Shown here: positions 1-5,610 of the stretch, one piece after another
Position numbering within the stretch: the first letter of the stretch is position 1
How the letters are laid out: each line of letters opens with the position of its first letter
Assembly (NCBI GenBank): GCA_902492855.1
Contig: CABUMU010000117.1
Location: forward strand, 1-5,611
Reading direction: 5' to 3'
Length of the DNA stretch: 5,611 bases
From: an uncultured Collinsella sp.
GTDB lineage: Bacteria > Actinomycetota > Coriobacteriia > Coriobacteriales > Coriobacteriaceae
The notes under the pieces: generated by a model
The model's database searches: none
What the model was told of the DNA's origin: nothing
The model's input: the letters and a program-made list of their open reading frames with translations, nothing else
Program-made: the position numbers and the translations under genes

Positions 1-2424
1 GACAAGAAACTCAAGAGCGAGGGCATCAGCCGCCTGGAGATCGGTCGCGATAAGTTTGTCGACGCCTGCTGGGATTGGACCCACGAGTACGGCGGCATCA
101 TCGTCGAGCAGATCAAGCGCATGGGCTGCTCCGTCGACTTCGATAACGAGCGTTTCACCATGGACGAGGACTATGCCCAGGCCGTGCGCAAGGTCTTCTG
201 CGACTGGTACCACGACGGCCTGATCTATCGCGGCAAGCGCATCGTCAACTGGTGCCCCAACTGCACTACCGCTATCTCGGACGACGAGGCCGAGTACAAG
301 GACGAGAAGGGCCACCTGTGGCACCTGCGCTACCCGCTGACCGAGCCGGTCAACGGCCAGGACTACATCGTCGTCGCCACCACGCGCCCCGAGACCATGC
401 TCGGCGACACGGGCGTCGCCGTCTCTCCTAAGGATCCCGAGAAGGCCGCCTTCGTGGGTAAGACCGTTAAGCTCCCTATCGTCGACCGCGAGATCCCCAT
501 CTTTGAGGATTGGCACGTCGACGCCAACTTTGGCTCCGGCTTCGTCAAGGTCACCCCTGCCCACGACCCCAACGACTACGCTATGGGTCAGGCCCACGAC
601 CTGCCGCAGATCAACATTTTCGACGAGCACGCGGTGGTCGTCGAGGGTTATGGCGAGTTCACCGGCATGAACCGCGACGAGTGCCGCGAGGCCGTCATCA
701 AGTGGTTCGAGGAGCACGACCTGCTCGATCACGTCGAGGACCTCGATCACTCCGTCATGCACTGCTACCGCTGCGACGCCGCGCTTGAGCCGTGGCTGTC
801 CGAGCAGTGGTTTGTGGCCGTCGACAAGCTCAAGGGACCGGCGCTCGACGCCGTCAACTCCGGCAAGGTCACCTTCCACCCCGCGCGCTGGACGCAGACC
901 TACACCACCTGGATGGAGAATCTTAAGGACTGGTGCATCAGCCGCCAGCTGTGGTGGGGCCACCGCATTCCCGTGTTCTACTGCGAGGACTGCGGCTGGG
1001 AGGACGCCCTTACCGAGGACACCGATGTGTGCCCCAAGTGCGGCGGTCATCACGTGCATCAGGACGAGAACGTGTTGGACCCCTGGTTCAGCTCGCAGCT
1101 GTGGACTTTCGCCACGCAGGGCTGGCCGCAAAAGCCGGAGCTGCTCGAGGGACATCACCCCACGACGGCGCTCGTCACCGCGCGCGACATCATCGCGCTG
1201 TGGGTCGCCCGCATGGTCATGAGCTCGCTGTACTTCCTGGACGAGGTGCCGTTTAAGGACGTCGTCATCTACCCGACGATCCTGGCCAAGGACGGCAGCC
1301 GCATGTCCAAGTCCAAGGGCAACGGCGTTGACCCCATGGACCTCATCGGTATGTACGGCGCCGACGCCATGCGCTTCAACCTGCTCACGCTGTGCACCAA
1401 CAACCAGGATGTTAAGTTCGATGCGAACATCGATAAGAAGACTAAGAAGCTTATCGACAGCCCGCGTACCGACCAGGCTAAGTCGTTTGTGACCAAGATC
1501 TGGAACGCAAGCCGCTTCCTGCTTATGAACATGGAGGGCTACACGCCCGGCGAGCCCGTCGTGGAGACGCCGGCCGACGCCTGGATGTTCAGCCGCCTGG
1601 CAAAGGCCGTGAAGATGGTCACCGAGGGTATTGAGAACTACACCTTTGGCGATATGGCCCGCGGCGTGCAGCAGTTCTTCTGGAACGAGGTCTGCGACTG
1701 GTACGTCGAGGTCACTAAGGCTCGTCTGAAGGGCGAGGGCCGTCTGCAGGCTCAGCGCAACCTGATCTTTGTGCTCGACACCTCTATTCGCCTGATGCAC
1801 CCGCTCATGCCGTTCGTCACCGAGGAGATCTGGGACAACATGCCGGCGAGCGTGCTCGATCTGGACGCCGAGGGCAACGTGGACCGTGCCGAGGCGCTCA
1901 TGATCGCCAAGTGGCCGGAGCCCGCCGACTACGCCAAGTACGTCGACGAGCCCGCCGAGCGCGCGTTTGAGCTGTGCCGTGCCGTCGTTTCCGCCGCCCG
2001 CGCCACGCGTTCGCGTTATCGCTTGAGCCCCAAGGCCGAGCTCGATGTGGTCGTGCGCGCCGGTGCCGAGGATATCGAGAAGCTCGAGAGCCTGCGTTCG
2101 ACCATCGAGCCGCTGGCAAACACTGCCACGCTGGTCATGGGTCCCGACGTTGAGAAGCCGGCCGCGAGCATTGCCGTGGTCGACAGCGGCGTCGAGGTCT
2201 TTGTGGTGCTCGAGGGCAAGGTTGACCTTTCGGCCGAGAAGGCACGCCTGGAGAAGGAGATCGCCGCGGCTCAGAAGGAGCTCGCCGGCTGCGAGAAGAC
2301 GCTTGCCAACGAGGGCTTTGTGGCCAAGGCCGCGCCCGCGGTGGTCCAGAAGAAGAGGGACCGTGCAGCTGAGCTCAAGGAGATCCTGACGGCGCTGAAC
2401 TCGCAGGTTGCTGACTTCTCGTAA
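1..2424 (+). CDS. valS: Valyl-tRNA synthetase, 5'-truncated by the window edge
   Basis: Class Ia aminoacyl-tRNA synthetase that charges tRNA-Val in the cytoplasm and hydrolyses mischarged Thr-tRNA. The frame is open from base 1, so the first in-frame ATG (121) is internal. 807 residues are visible. Bacterial ValS is usually about 880, so roughly 75-100 residues with the HIGH-type motif are missing. Numbering from base 1, I see the CP1 editing domain at about 95-250 with TTRPET (127-132) and KVTPAHDPNDY (183-193). Cys pairs at 85/88 and 255/258 flank it, and a second set lies at 328/331 and 344/347. These resemble the two zinc sites known in related class Ia enzymes (inference). The KMSKS loop reads RMSKS (434-438). 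The anticodon-binding region begins near KIWNASRF. A Lys/Glu/Ala-rich C-terminal coiled coil covers about 741-805, as is typical of bacterial ValS. A short Lys-rich insertion (DKKTKKLIDSPRT) precedes the anticodon-binding region. The stop is TAA at 2422-2424. Identity is very secure. Confidence 0.97.
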   Translation, partial: DKKLKSEGISRLEIGRDKFVDACWDWTHEYGGIIVEQIKRMGCSVDFDNERFTMDEDYAQAVRKVFCDWYHDGLIYRGKRIVNWCPNCTTAISDDEAEYKDEKGHLWHLRYPLTEPVNGQDYIVVATTRPETMLGDTGVAVSPKDPEKAAFVGKTVKLPIVDREIPIFEDWHVDANFGSGFVKVTPAHDPNDYAMGQAHDLPQINIFDEHAVVVEGYGEFTGMNRDECREAVIKWFEEHDLLDHVEDLDHSVMHCYRCDAALEPWLSEQWFVAVDKLKGPALDAVNSGKVTFHPARWTQTYTTWMENLKDWCISRQLWWGHRIPVFYCEDCGWEDALTEDTDVCPKCGGHHVHQDENVLDPWFSSQLWTFATQGWPQKPELLEGHHPTTALVTARDIIALWVARMVMSSLYFLDEVPFKDVVIYPTILAKDGSRMSKSKGNGVDPMDLIGMYGADAMRFNLLTLCTNNQDVKFDANIDKKTKKLIDSPRTDQAKSFVTKIWNASRFLLMNMEGYTPGEPVVETPADAWMFSRLAKAVKMVTEGIENYTFGDMARGVQQFFWNEVCDWYVEVTKARLKGEGRLQAQRNLIFVLDTSIRLMHPLMPFVTEEIWDNMPASVLDLDAEGNVDRAEALMIAKWPEPADYAKYVDEPAERAFELCRAVVSAARATRSRYRLSPKAELDVVVRAGAEDIEKLESLRSTIEPLANTATLVMGPDVEKPAASIAVVDSGVEVFVVLEGKVDLSAEKARLEKEIAAAQKELAGCEKTLANEGFVAKAAPAVVQKKRDRAAELKEILTALNSQVADFS

Positions 2425-2439
2425 GCGTTACTGGGGGAC

Positions 2440-2547
2440 GCGGTTTGGGGCATTGCTCGCTACTGCGGACAGTCCTGCTCGCGCGAAGGCCACATTAAGT
2501 GGCCTTCGGCTCGTGCGGAACTTGTATCGAGCAAAACCCCAAACCGC
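2440..2547. repeat. 108-bp imperfect palindrome in the valS-folC gap
   Basis: The outer arms GCGGTTTGGGG (2440-2450) and CCCCAAACCGC (2537-2547) are perfectly complementary over 11 bp. After a two-base mismatch they continue in the same register as TTGCTCG (2453-2459) against CGAGCAA (2528-2534). Inside sits a separate perfect 10-bp hairpin, CGAAGGCCAC (2484-2493) against GTGGCCTTCG (2499-2508), with the loop ATTAA. No T run follows on either strand, so it is not a standard intrinsic terminator. It starts 15 bases after the valS stop. The form suits a dispersed palindromic repeat or a structured 3'-UTR RNA; the sequence alone cannot separate these. No ORF of note lies in it. Confidence 0.75.
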
Positions 2548-2582
2548 TCCCATGGCGGTTACGGGGGCGTCCGCTGCCTGGT

Positions 2583-2604
2583 AGGGCCACTGGGTTGTGG
2601 CCTT
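2583..2604 (+). other. Small hairpin in the folC leader region
   Basis: AGGGCCAC (2583-2590) pairs with GTGGCCTT (2597-2604) over 8 bp with one G-U pair and a six-base loop. No T run follows. It lies between the 108-bp palindrome and the terminator-like hairpin, so it may be part of a folded leader upstream of folC. The inner GGCCAC/GTGGCC is the same core as the inner hairpin at 2484-2508. This may be coincidence or a trace of shared origin. Confidence 0.4.
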
Positions 2605-2646
2605 GATCTCACTGCAGAGCGGTGTTTGGCTGATATTTTGAATGGG

Positions 2647-2677
2647 AGGGGCTCGTTGTTTTGATGGGCCTCTTTTT
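2647..2677 (+). terminator. Terminator-like hairpin just upstream of folC
   Basis: AGGGGCTC (2647-2654) can pair with GGGCCTCT (2666-2673) over 8 bp, two of them G-U, with an 11-base loop. The stem runs straight into a T run at 2673-2677. This is the only stem-plus-U-run arrangement in the valS-folC gap. It could end valS transcripts or act as an attenuator in the folC leader, since folC starts 21 bases later. The stem is modest, so read-through is likely. I see no convincing alternative antiterminator pairing, and no T-box or known folate-riboswitch signature. Confidence 0.4.
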
Positions 2678-2684
2678 ATGTTAT

Positions 2685-2689
2685 TGGAG
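2685..2689 (+). promoter_or_regulatory. Ribosome-binding site that decides the folC start
   Basis: GGAGA at 2685-2689, with GGAG ending ten bases before the ATG at 2699, is the only Shine-Dalgarno-like sequence properly placed before an in-frame start. The in-frame ATGs at 2642 and 2678 lack one, and 2678 directly follows the T run of the terminator-like hairpin. The spacing to 2699 is slightly long, so initiation may be moderate. Confidence 0.55.
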
Positions 2690-2698
2690 ACTTTGGTT

Positions 2699-4042
2699 AT
2701 GCCTAAGCGTTCTGGCTTGTATAGCGTTCCTTTCTCGTTTGAGTTGCTTTCGTTTGATGAGGCTGTTGGGCTTGCTGCTGATACGGGGCGAATTTCTGGG
2801 GATGCTGGTCCTCTGCTCGAGACGGTTGTTGATATGCTCGATGAGCTGGGGCGTCCGGACGAGTATTTCGATTGCATCCAGGTTGCCGGTACCAATGGCA
2901 AGACTTCGACTACGCGTTTTTCGGCTGCCATTCTTCGTGGTGAGGGGCTCAAAACCGCGCTGTATACGTCGCCACAGCTGGTGCGCTATCCCGAGCGCAT
3001 GGAGGTTGATGGGTGCGTCGTGAGCGACGAGGCCTTTGCCCATGGCGTTTCGGCAGCTGTCGAGGCGGGGCATCGCGTGAATGCGCGCCGTGTGGCGGCA
3101 GGGGAGCGCGCCTATACCATCACACCGTTTGACCTGCTGACGGCTGCTGCACTTGTAGTGTTTGCCGAGGCTTGCGTGGACGTAGCCGTGCTTGAGGTTG
3201 GCATGGGCGGGCGTTGGGACGCCACGAGTGCGACCGATCCCGTCGCCGTTGCCATTACGGGCATTGGGCTCGATCATACACGTATTTTGGGCAACACGCT
3301 CGAGGCCATTGCGGGGGAGAAGGCTGCGGTTATTAAGCCTGGGCGCTTTGTTGTTTTGGGCGAGGGTACGCATGAGGCGAGCGTTCAGCGCGTGATGGAT
3401 GCCCGTTGCCGTGAGTGCGGTGTGGTGCCGCTCGTGGTGAACCATGCTACAACCAAGGTTCCGGCACACGTGGGCGACACGGTTGAGTTTAGCTGCACCA
3501 CGCCGCGTGCGATCTATACGTCAAGCATGGTTAAGCCGGCCTACCAGCCGCAGAATGCTGCGTGCGCGATTATGCTGTGCGAGGGGTATTTGGGCCGCGA
3601 GCTCGACCACGATGCGCTGGATGCATCGCTTATGGGCTGCCCCACGCCGGGTCGTTTTGATGTGCTGGGGAACGATCCGCTCAAGCTGATCGACGCCTGC
3701 CATAACCCTCAGAGCTGCGAGAACTTTGTGAGCGCGCTGGACGAGATAGATCCGTGCGTCGAGAATCGCCCCACGCTGCTGTGCGCCGCACTGGCCGACA
3801 AGGATGTGGCCGGTATTGTCGATGTTCTGATTCCGGCCTTCCCGCGTGTGGTCGTAACCCAGACCGATTCCGATCGCGCCCTGCCGGCAGAGGAACTTGC
3901 TGCCCTGGTGGACGCCAACAAGCTTGCCGGTGTGTACCCTAGCGTGCCCGAGGCTCTCGCGGCTTTTGACGCCGTGGGCGAGTCCTTCGTTGCCGCCGGC
4001 ACCATCACCCTAGCCGGCGAAGTAGCCGGCCTGCTGCGCTAA
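2699..4042 (+). CDS. folC: Folylpolyglutamate synthase / dihydrofolate synthase
   Basis: Mur-ligase-family ATP-dependent enzyme that adds glutamate to folates, and in many bacteria also to dihydropteroate, making and retaining folate cofactors in the cytoplasm. With the ATG at 2699 the protein has 447 residues, normal for FolC. The ATP-binding P-loop is GTNGKTST (64-71). It is followed by the folate-loop region SPQL (91-94), PFDLLTAAA (143-151), LEVGMGGRWDAT (165-176), and ITGIGLDHT then GEKAAVIK (186-213). Lys208 fits the lysine that is carbamylated in this family. The C-terminal glutamate-binding domain begins near PGRF (317-320), with DACHNP (332-337) and ADKD (366-369). Family members usually read SPHL and DGAHNP, so several signature residues are substituted while Asp, His and Asn are kept. 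valS-folC adjacency is common in bacteria. The first ~150 bases are notably T/G-rich compared with the rest. Longer in-frame starts at 2642 and 2678 lack a ribosome-binding site. Whether it performs both reactions cannot be told from sequence. Confidence 0.95.
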   Translation: MPKRSGLYSVPFSFELLSFDEAVGLAADTGRISGDAGPLLETVVDMLDELGRPDEYFDCIQVAGTNGKTSTTRFSAAILRGEGLKTALYTSPQLVRYPERMEVDGCVVSDEAFAHGVSAAVEAGHRVNARRVAAGERAYTITPFDLLTAAALVVFAEACVDVAVLEVGMGGRWDATSATDPVAVAITGIGLDHTRILGNTLEAIAGEKAAVIKPGRFVVLGEGTHEASVQRVMDARCRECGVVPLVVNHATTKVPAHVGDTVEFSCTTPRAIYTSSMVKPAYQPQNAACAIMLCEGYLGRELDHDALDASLMGCPTPGRFDVLGNDPLKLIDACHNPQSCENFVSALDEIDPCVENRPTLLCAALADKDVAGIVDVLIPAFPRVVVTQTDSDRALPAEELAALVDANKLAGVYPSVPEALAAFDAVGESFVAAGTITLAGEVAGLLR

Positions 4043-4056
4043 CCCATCCCCTCAGC

Positions 4057-4123
4057 AGTTGCGGTGAAATGCGGACTGTTTTACAAGCCAGAAGCCTCAA
4101 ACAGTCCGTATATCACCGCAACT
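4057..4123. repeat. 24-bp-stem hairpin downstream of folC
   Basis: AGTTGCGGTGA (4057-4067) pairs perfectly with TCACCGCAACT (4113-4123). After one A·A mismatch the stem continues with ATGCGGACTGTTT (4069-4081) against AAACAGTCCGTAT (4099-4111), with one G-U pair. The 17-base loop (4082-4098) contains a short direct repeat (AAGCC). It begins 15 bases after the folC stop. No T run abuts it on either strand, so it may block exonucleases or read-through rather than act as a classical terminator. The near-perfect symmetry suggests a dispersed palindromic repeat. Its inner arm (ATGCGGA-TG-TTT) resembles the palindrome at the window end. Confidence 0.75.
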
Positions 4124-4130
4124 CAAAAGC

Positions 4131-4158
4131 AGCCAATTTGGGGCGGGGCTTTTTAGCT
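4131..4158 (+). repeat. Copy 1 of a shared 28/29-bp intergenic motif; possible weak terminator
   Basis: This stretch matches 5531-5559 with two substitutions and one single-base indel; both copies share CAATTTGGG, CGGGGCT and TTTTAGCT. Here AGCC (4131-4134) can pair with GGCT (4147-4150), followed by a five-T run (4150-4154). It may therefore serve as a weak intrinsic terminator for folC, supported by the strong hairpin just upstream. The four-base stem is too short to be certain. The recurrence is plain in the sequence; the function is inferred. Confidence 0.6.
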
Positions 4159-4186
4159 ACCCTGCACCTCACATTGACTTGCTTGT

Positions 4187-4342
4187 CACGAACTGGGCCT
4201 ATCTACTACGTTTGACCGGTTACCCCCGACCACTTCGAAAAATGCAAAAATAAAACCGCAGGTAGATGGCTTGCGGATTTTGCGAAAAGTCGGTTATGGT
4301 CGACCCATGCGGGTTAAACGTAGTAGATAGGCCGTTTTCGTG
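4187..4342. repeat. 156-bp palindromic element with terminal inverted repeats (MITE-like)
   Basis: GGCCTATCTACTACGTTT (4196-4213) is perfectly inverted at 4316-4333 (18 bp). In the same pairing register the complementarity extends inward (4214-4217 with 4312-4315, one G-U) and again at CGACCA/TGGTCG (4227-4232 with 4297-4302). It also extends outward past a 3-base mismatch as CACGAA/TTCGTG (4187-4192 with 4337-4342). The centre has GCAAAA/TTTTGC (4244-4249 with 4278-4283) and a CCGCA/TGCGG tip (4256-4260 with 4272-4276). The whole element can thus fold into one long hairpin. There is no significant ORF and no obvious target-site duplication. It lies between two converging genes, where insertion is harmless. 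A non-autonomous mobile element, a REP-like repeat and a structured RNA are all possible. The A-rich centre contrasts with the flanking coding DNA. Confidence 0.8.
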
Positions 4343-4358
4343 GTGCGGCGTTTGCAAG

Positions 4359-4389
4359 ATGTGTCAAAGGGGCTGCCCCTTTGACACAT
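4359..4389. terminator. Perfect 14-bp hairpin at the convergent gene ends
   Basis: ATGTGTCAAAGGGG (4359-4372) pairs perfectly with CCCCTTTGACACAT (4376-4389), leaving the loop CTG. It ends three bases beyond the stop codon of the minus-strand peptidase gene, so it would form at the very 3' end of that mRNA and also at the end of any folC read-through transcript. There is no T run on either side, so it is not a textbook intrinsic terminator. It could stop transcription with help, stabilise the 3' end, or be a dispersed palindromic repeat. A 13-base palindrome, GCCTAGTCTAGGC (4391-4403), lies next to it and covers the stop codon. Confidence 0.6.
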
Positions 4390-4392
4390 TGC

Positions 4393-5481
4393 CTAGTCTA
4401 GGCGGACCGAACCGTGGGGGTAGGCGTTGAGGATCTCGACGCCGGACTCGGTGACCAGGGCCAAGTCCTCGATGCGGACGCCGGTGCGGCCGGGGAGGTA
4501 GATGCCCGGCTCGATAGAAAACGTCATACCTGGCTCTACGACCTGCTCGTTGGCGAGCGAGACGTCGCCCGGCTCGTGGTCCTGCAGGCCGATCGAGTGT
4601 CCCAGGCGATGCGTAAAGTACTTGCCGTAGCCAGCGTCCTCAATCACGTCGCGCGCGGCACGGTCCAGGTCGCACATGCGAACGCCCGGTGCGATGAGCG
4701 CCTCGGCGGCCTCGTTGGCACGGCGCACGATGTCGTAGATGCGCGCCGTCTCCTTGTCCGGCTCGCTCCAAAAGAACGTGCGCGTCATGTCCGAGCAGTA
4801 GTTGCGGTGACGTCCACCAATGTCGAACAGCACCACGTCGCCGCGCTTGAGTACCGTGTCGTCGGGCTCGTGGTGCGGGTCGCCGGCGTTGGCGCCAAAG
4901 CTCACGATGGGCGGAAAGCTAAAGCCCTCGCAGCCTTGCTTGCGATACAGGCCGAGCATCTGGTCGGCAATCTCGCGCTCCGTCACATCCTCTTGGATGA
5001 GCTTGATGGCGTCGGCCATCACGGCGTCGTTGGCGGCCGAGGACACGCGCATGAGCTCCTGCTCGGCGGCATCTTTGTGGGTGCGCGCGGCGGTGACGGC
5101 AAAGTCGCCCAGGAAAAACTCGCTGGCGGCGTGGCGCTCCATAAGCGGCATCAAAAAGCCGGAGCGCATGACGGTGTCGATGCCGAGCGGTTTGGTCGGG
5201 TCGATTTCACTCGCGATGGCGTCGGCCACGACGTCGGTATCGGTGTGATAGGCGACGCAGGCATTGTCGTACTCGGGCAGCTGATGCAGCGCGTTGACTA
5301 GGATCACCGGCTCGCTACCGCGTGTGAGCAGCACGCCGCAAAAACGTTCGAACATATCGGCATAAAAGCCGGTCAGATAGTAGATCGACCACGGGTCATT
5401 AACAAGCAGCTGCGCGCCGGGGTGCTGAGCCTCGAGCGCATCGAGCACGCGCGCCACACGCTGGTCATCGACATGTGCCAT
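4393..5481 (-). CDS. M24-family Xaa-Pro aminopeptidase/dipeptidase
   Basis: Predicted cytoplasmic metallopeptidase of the pita-bread fold (family M24B) that cleaves peptide bonds next to proline and helps recycle peptides. The protein has 362 residues, typical of single-chain bacterial members. An N-terminal creatinase/prolidase-type domain covers about 5-135 and the catalytic M24 domain about 140-350. The five dinuclear-metal ligands are all visible: Asp220 (FDIGG), Asp231 (SDMTRTF), His295 (HRLGHSIGL), Glu324 (IEPGIY) and Glu338 (RIEDL). Supporting residues include the PHHEP motif (202-206) and His302 in DHEPG. There is no signal peptide or membrane segment. The start at 5481 is supported by AAAGGA six bases upstream; an overlapping ATG two bases earlier in the upstream sequence is out of frame and soon stops. 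It converges on folC and appears to have its own promoter. Aminopeptidase (PepP-like) and dipeptidase (PepQ-like) activities cannot be separated from sequence, so no symbol is assigned. The active site looks intact. Confidence 0.94.
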   Translation of the reverse strand: MAHVDDQRVARVLDALEAQHPGAQLLVNDPWSIYYLTGFYADMFERFCGVLLTRGSEPVILVNALHQLPEYDNACVAYHTDTDVVADAIASEIDPTKPLGIDTVMRSGFLMPLMERHAASEFFLGDFAVTAARTHKDAAEQELMRVSSAANDAVMADAIKLIQEDVTEREIADQMLGLYRKQGCEGFSFPPIVSFGANAGDPHHEPDDTVLKRGDVVLFDIGGRHRNYCSDMTRTFFWSEPDKETARIYDIVRRANEAAEALIAPGVRMCDLDRAARDVIEDAGYGKYFTHRLGHSIGLQDHEPGDVSLANEQVVEPGMTFSIEPGIYLPGRTGVRIEDLALVTESGVEILNAYPHGSVRLD

Positions 5482-5487
5482 TCATCG

Positions 5488-5493
5488 TCCTTT
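5488..5493 (-). promoter_or_regulatory. Ribosome-binding site of the M24 peptidase gene
   Basis: On the minus strand AAAGGA lies six bases before the ATG at 5481, a strong Shine-Dalgarno match with good spacing. It fixes this start over the overlapping out-of-frame ATG at 5485-5483. Confidence 0.75.
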
Positions 5494-5508
5494 CGCTAGG
5501 TTGCCACC

Positions 5509-5536
5509 ATGGTATCCCCAATGCCAGGGTAGTCAA
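5509..5536 (-). promoter_or_regulatory. Candidate promoter of the M24 peptidase gene
   Basis: On the minus strand TTGACT (5536-5531) resembles a -35 box (five of six bases). It is followed after 16 bases by TACCAT (5514-5509), a four-of-six -10 match, giving a short leader of about 20 bases. The -35 box lies inside the edge of the shared motif at 5531-5559. The match is reasonable but the -10 is weak, so this is a candidate only. Confidence 0.4.
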
Positions 5537-5559
5537 TTTGGGACGGGGCTATTTTAGCT
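5531..5559 (+). repeat. Copy 2 of the shared 28/29-bp intergenic motif
   Basis: This copy matches 4131-4158 in the same orientation with two substitutions and one extra base. Part of it, GGGACGGGG, occurs again at 5587-5595 inside the terminal palindrome. GCTA/TAGC (5548-5551 with 5555-5558) forms a tiny inverted repeat. It sits upstream of the peptidase gene rather than downstream of a gene, so a simple terminator role is less likely here. Confidence 0.6.
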
Positions 5560-5573
5560 GTGTCAAACATGCG

Positions 5574-5610
5574 GAATGATTTTTCTGGGACGGGGATTAA
5601 ATAATCATTC
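5574..5610. repeat. Palindrome at the right window edge
   Basis: GAATGATT (5574-5581) is inverted as AATCATTC (5603-5610) around a 21-base loop that contains GGGACGGGG. The left flank TGCGGA matches the inner arm of the hairpin at 4057-4123, suggesting a related family. The element reaches the window end, so its true right boundary cannot be seen, and it may continue. No coding capacity is visible. Confidence 0.5.

Noticed and set aside
2642..2698. An N-terminal extension of FolC from the ATG at 2642 or 2678
   Set aside because: Neither start has a ribosome-binding site, and the extension would be encoded by the terminator-like hairpin and its T run. The residues are not FolC-like.
2425..2698. 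A T-box or tetrahydrofolate riboswitch before folC
   Set aside because: I found no T-box TGGNACCGCG-type sequence and no recognisable tetrahydrofolate riboswitch core; only generic hairpins are visible.
2428..2952. A 174-codon open frame on the - strand across the valS-folC gap
   Set aside because: It runs through the palindrome and into the folC coding region, has a Ser/Pro/Arg-rich composition, and shows no domain.
2681..3469. A 262-codon open frame on the - strand opposite folC
   Set aside because: The folC frame has clear family motifs throughout, while this frame has no recognisable domain and is a shadow.
4174..4205. A + strand promoter in the convergent gap (TTGACT followed by TATCTA)
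   Set aside because: The spacing is about 20 bases, no gene follows on this strand, and the -10 lies in the terminal repeat of the palindromic element.
4043..4392. A CRISPR array or tRNA gene in the palindrome-rich gap
   Set aside because: There are no regularly spaced direct repeats with unique spacers and no cloverleaf with tRNA consensus arms; each palindrome differs in sequence.
4414..5301. A 295-codon open frame on the + strand opposite the peptidase gene
   Set aside because: It is antisense to a clear M24 peptidase with all metal ligands. Its translation is low-complexity, rich in Val/Gly/Ala/Arg/His as expected of a high-G+C shadow frame, and no known motif is visible.
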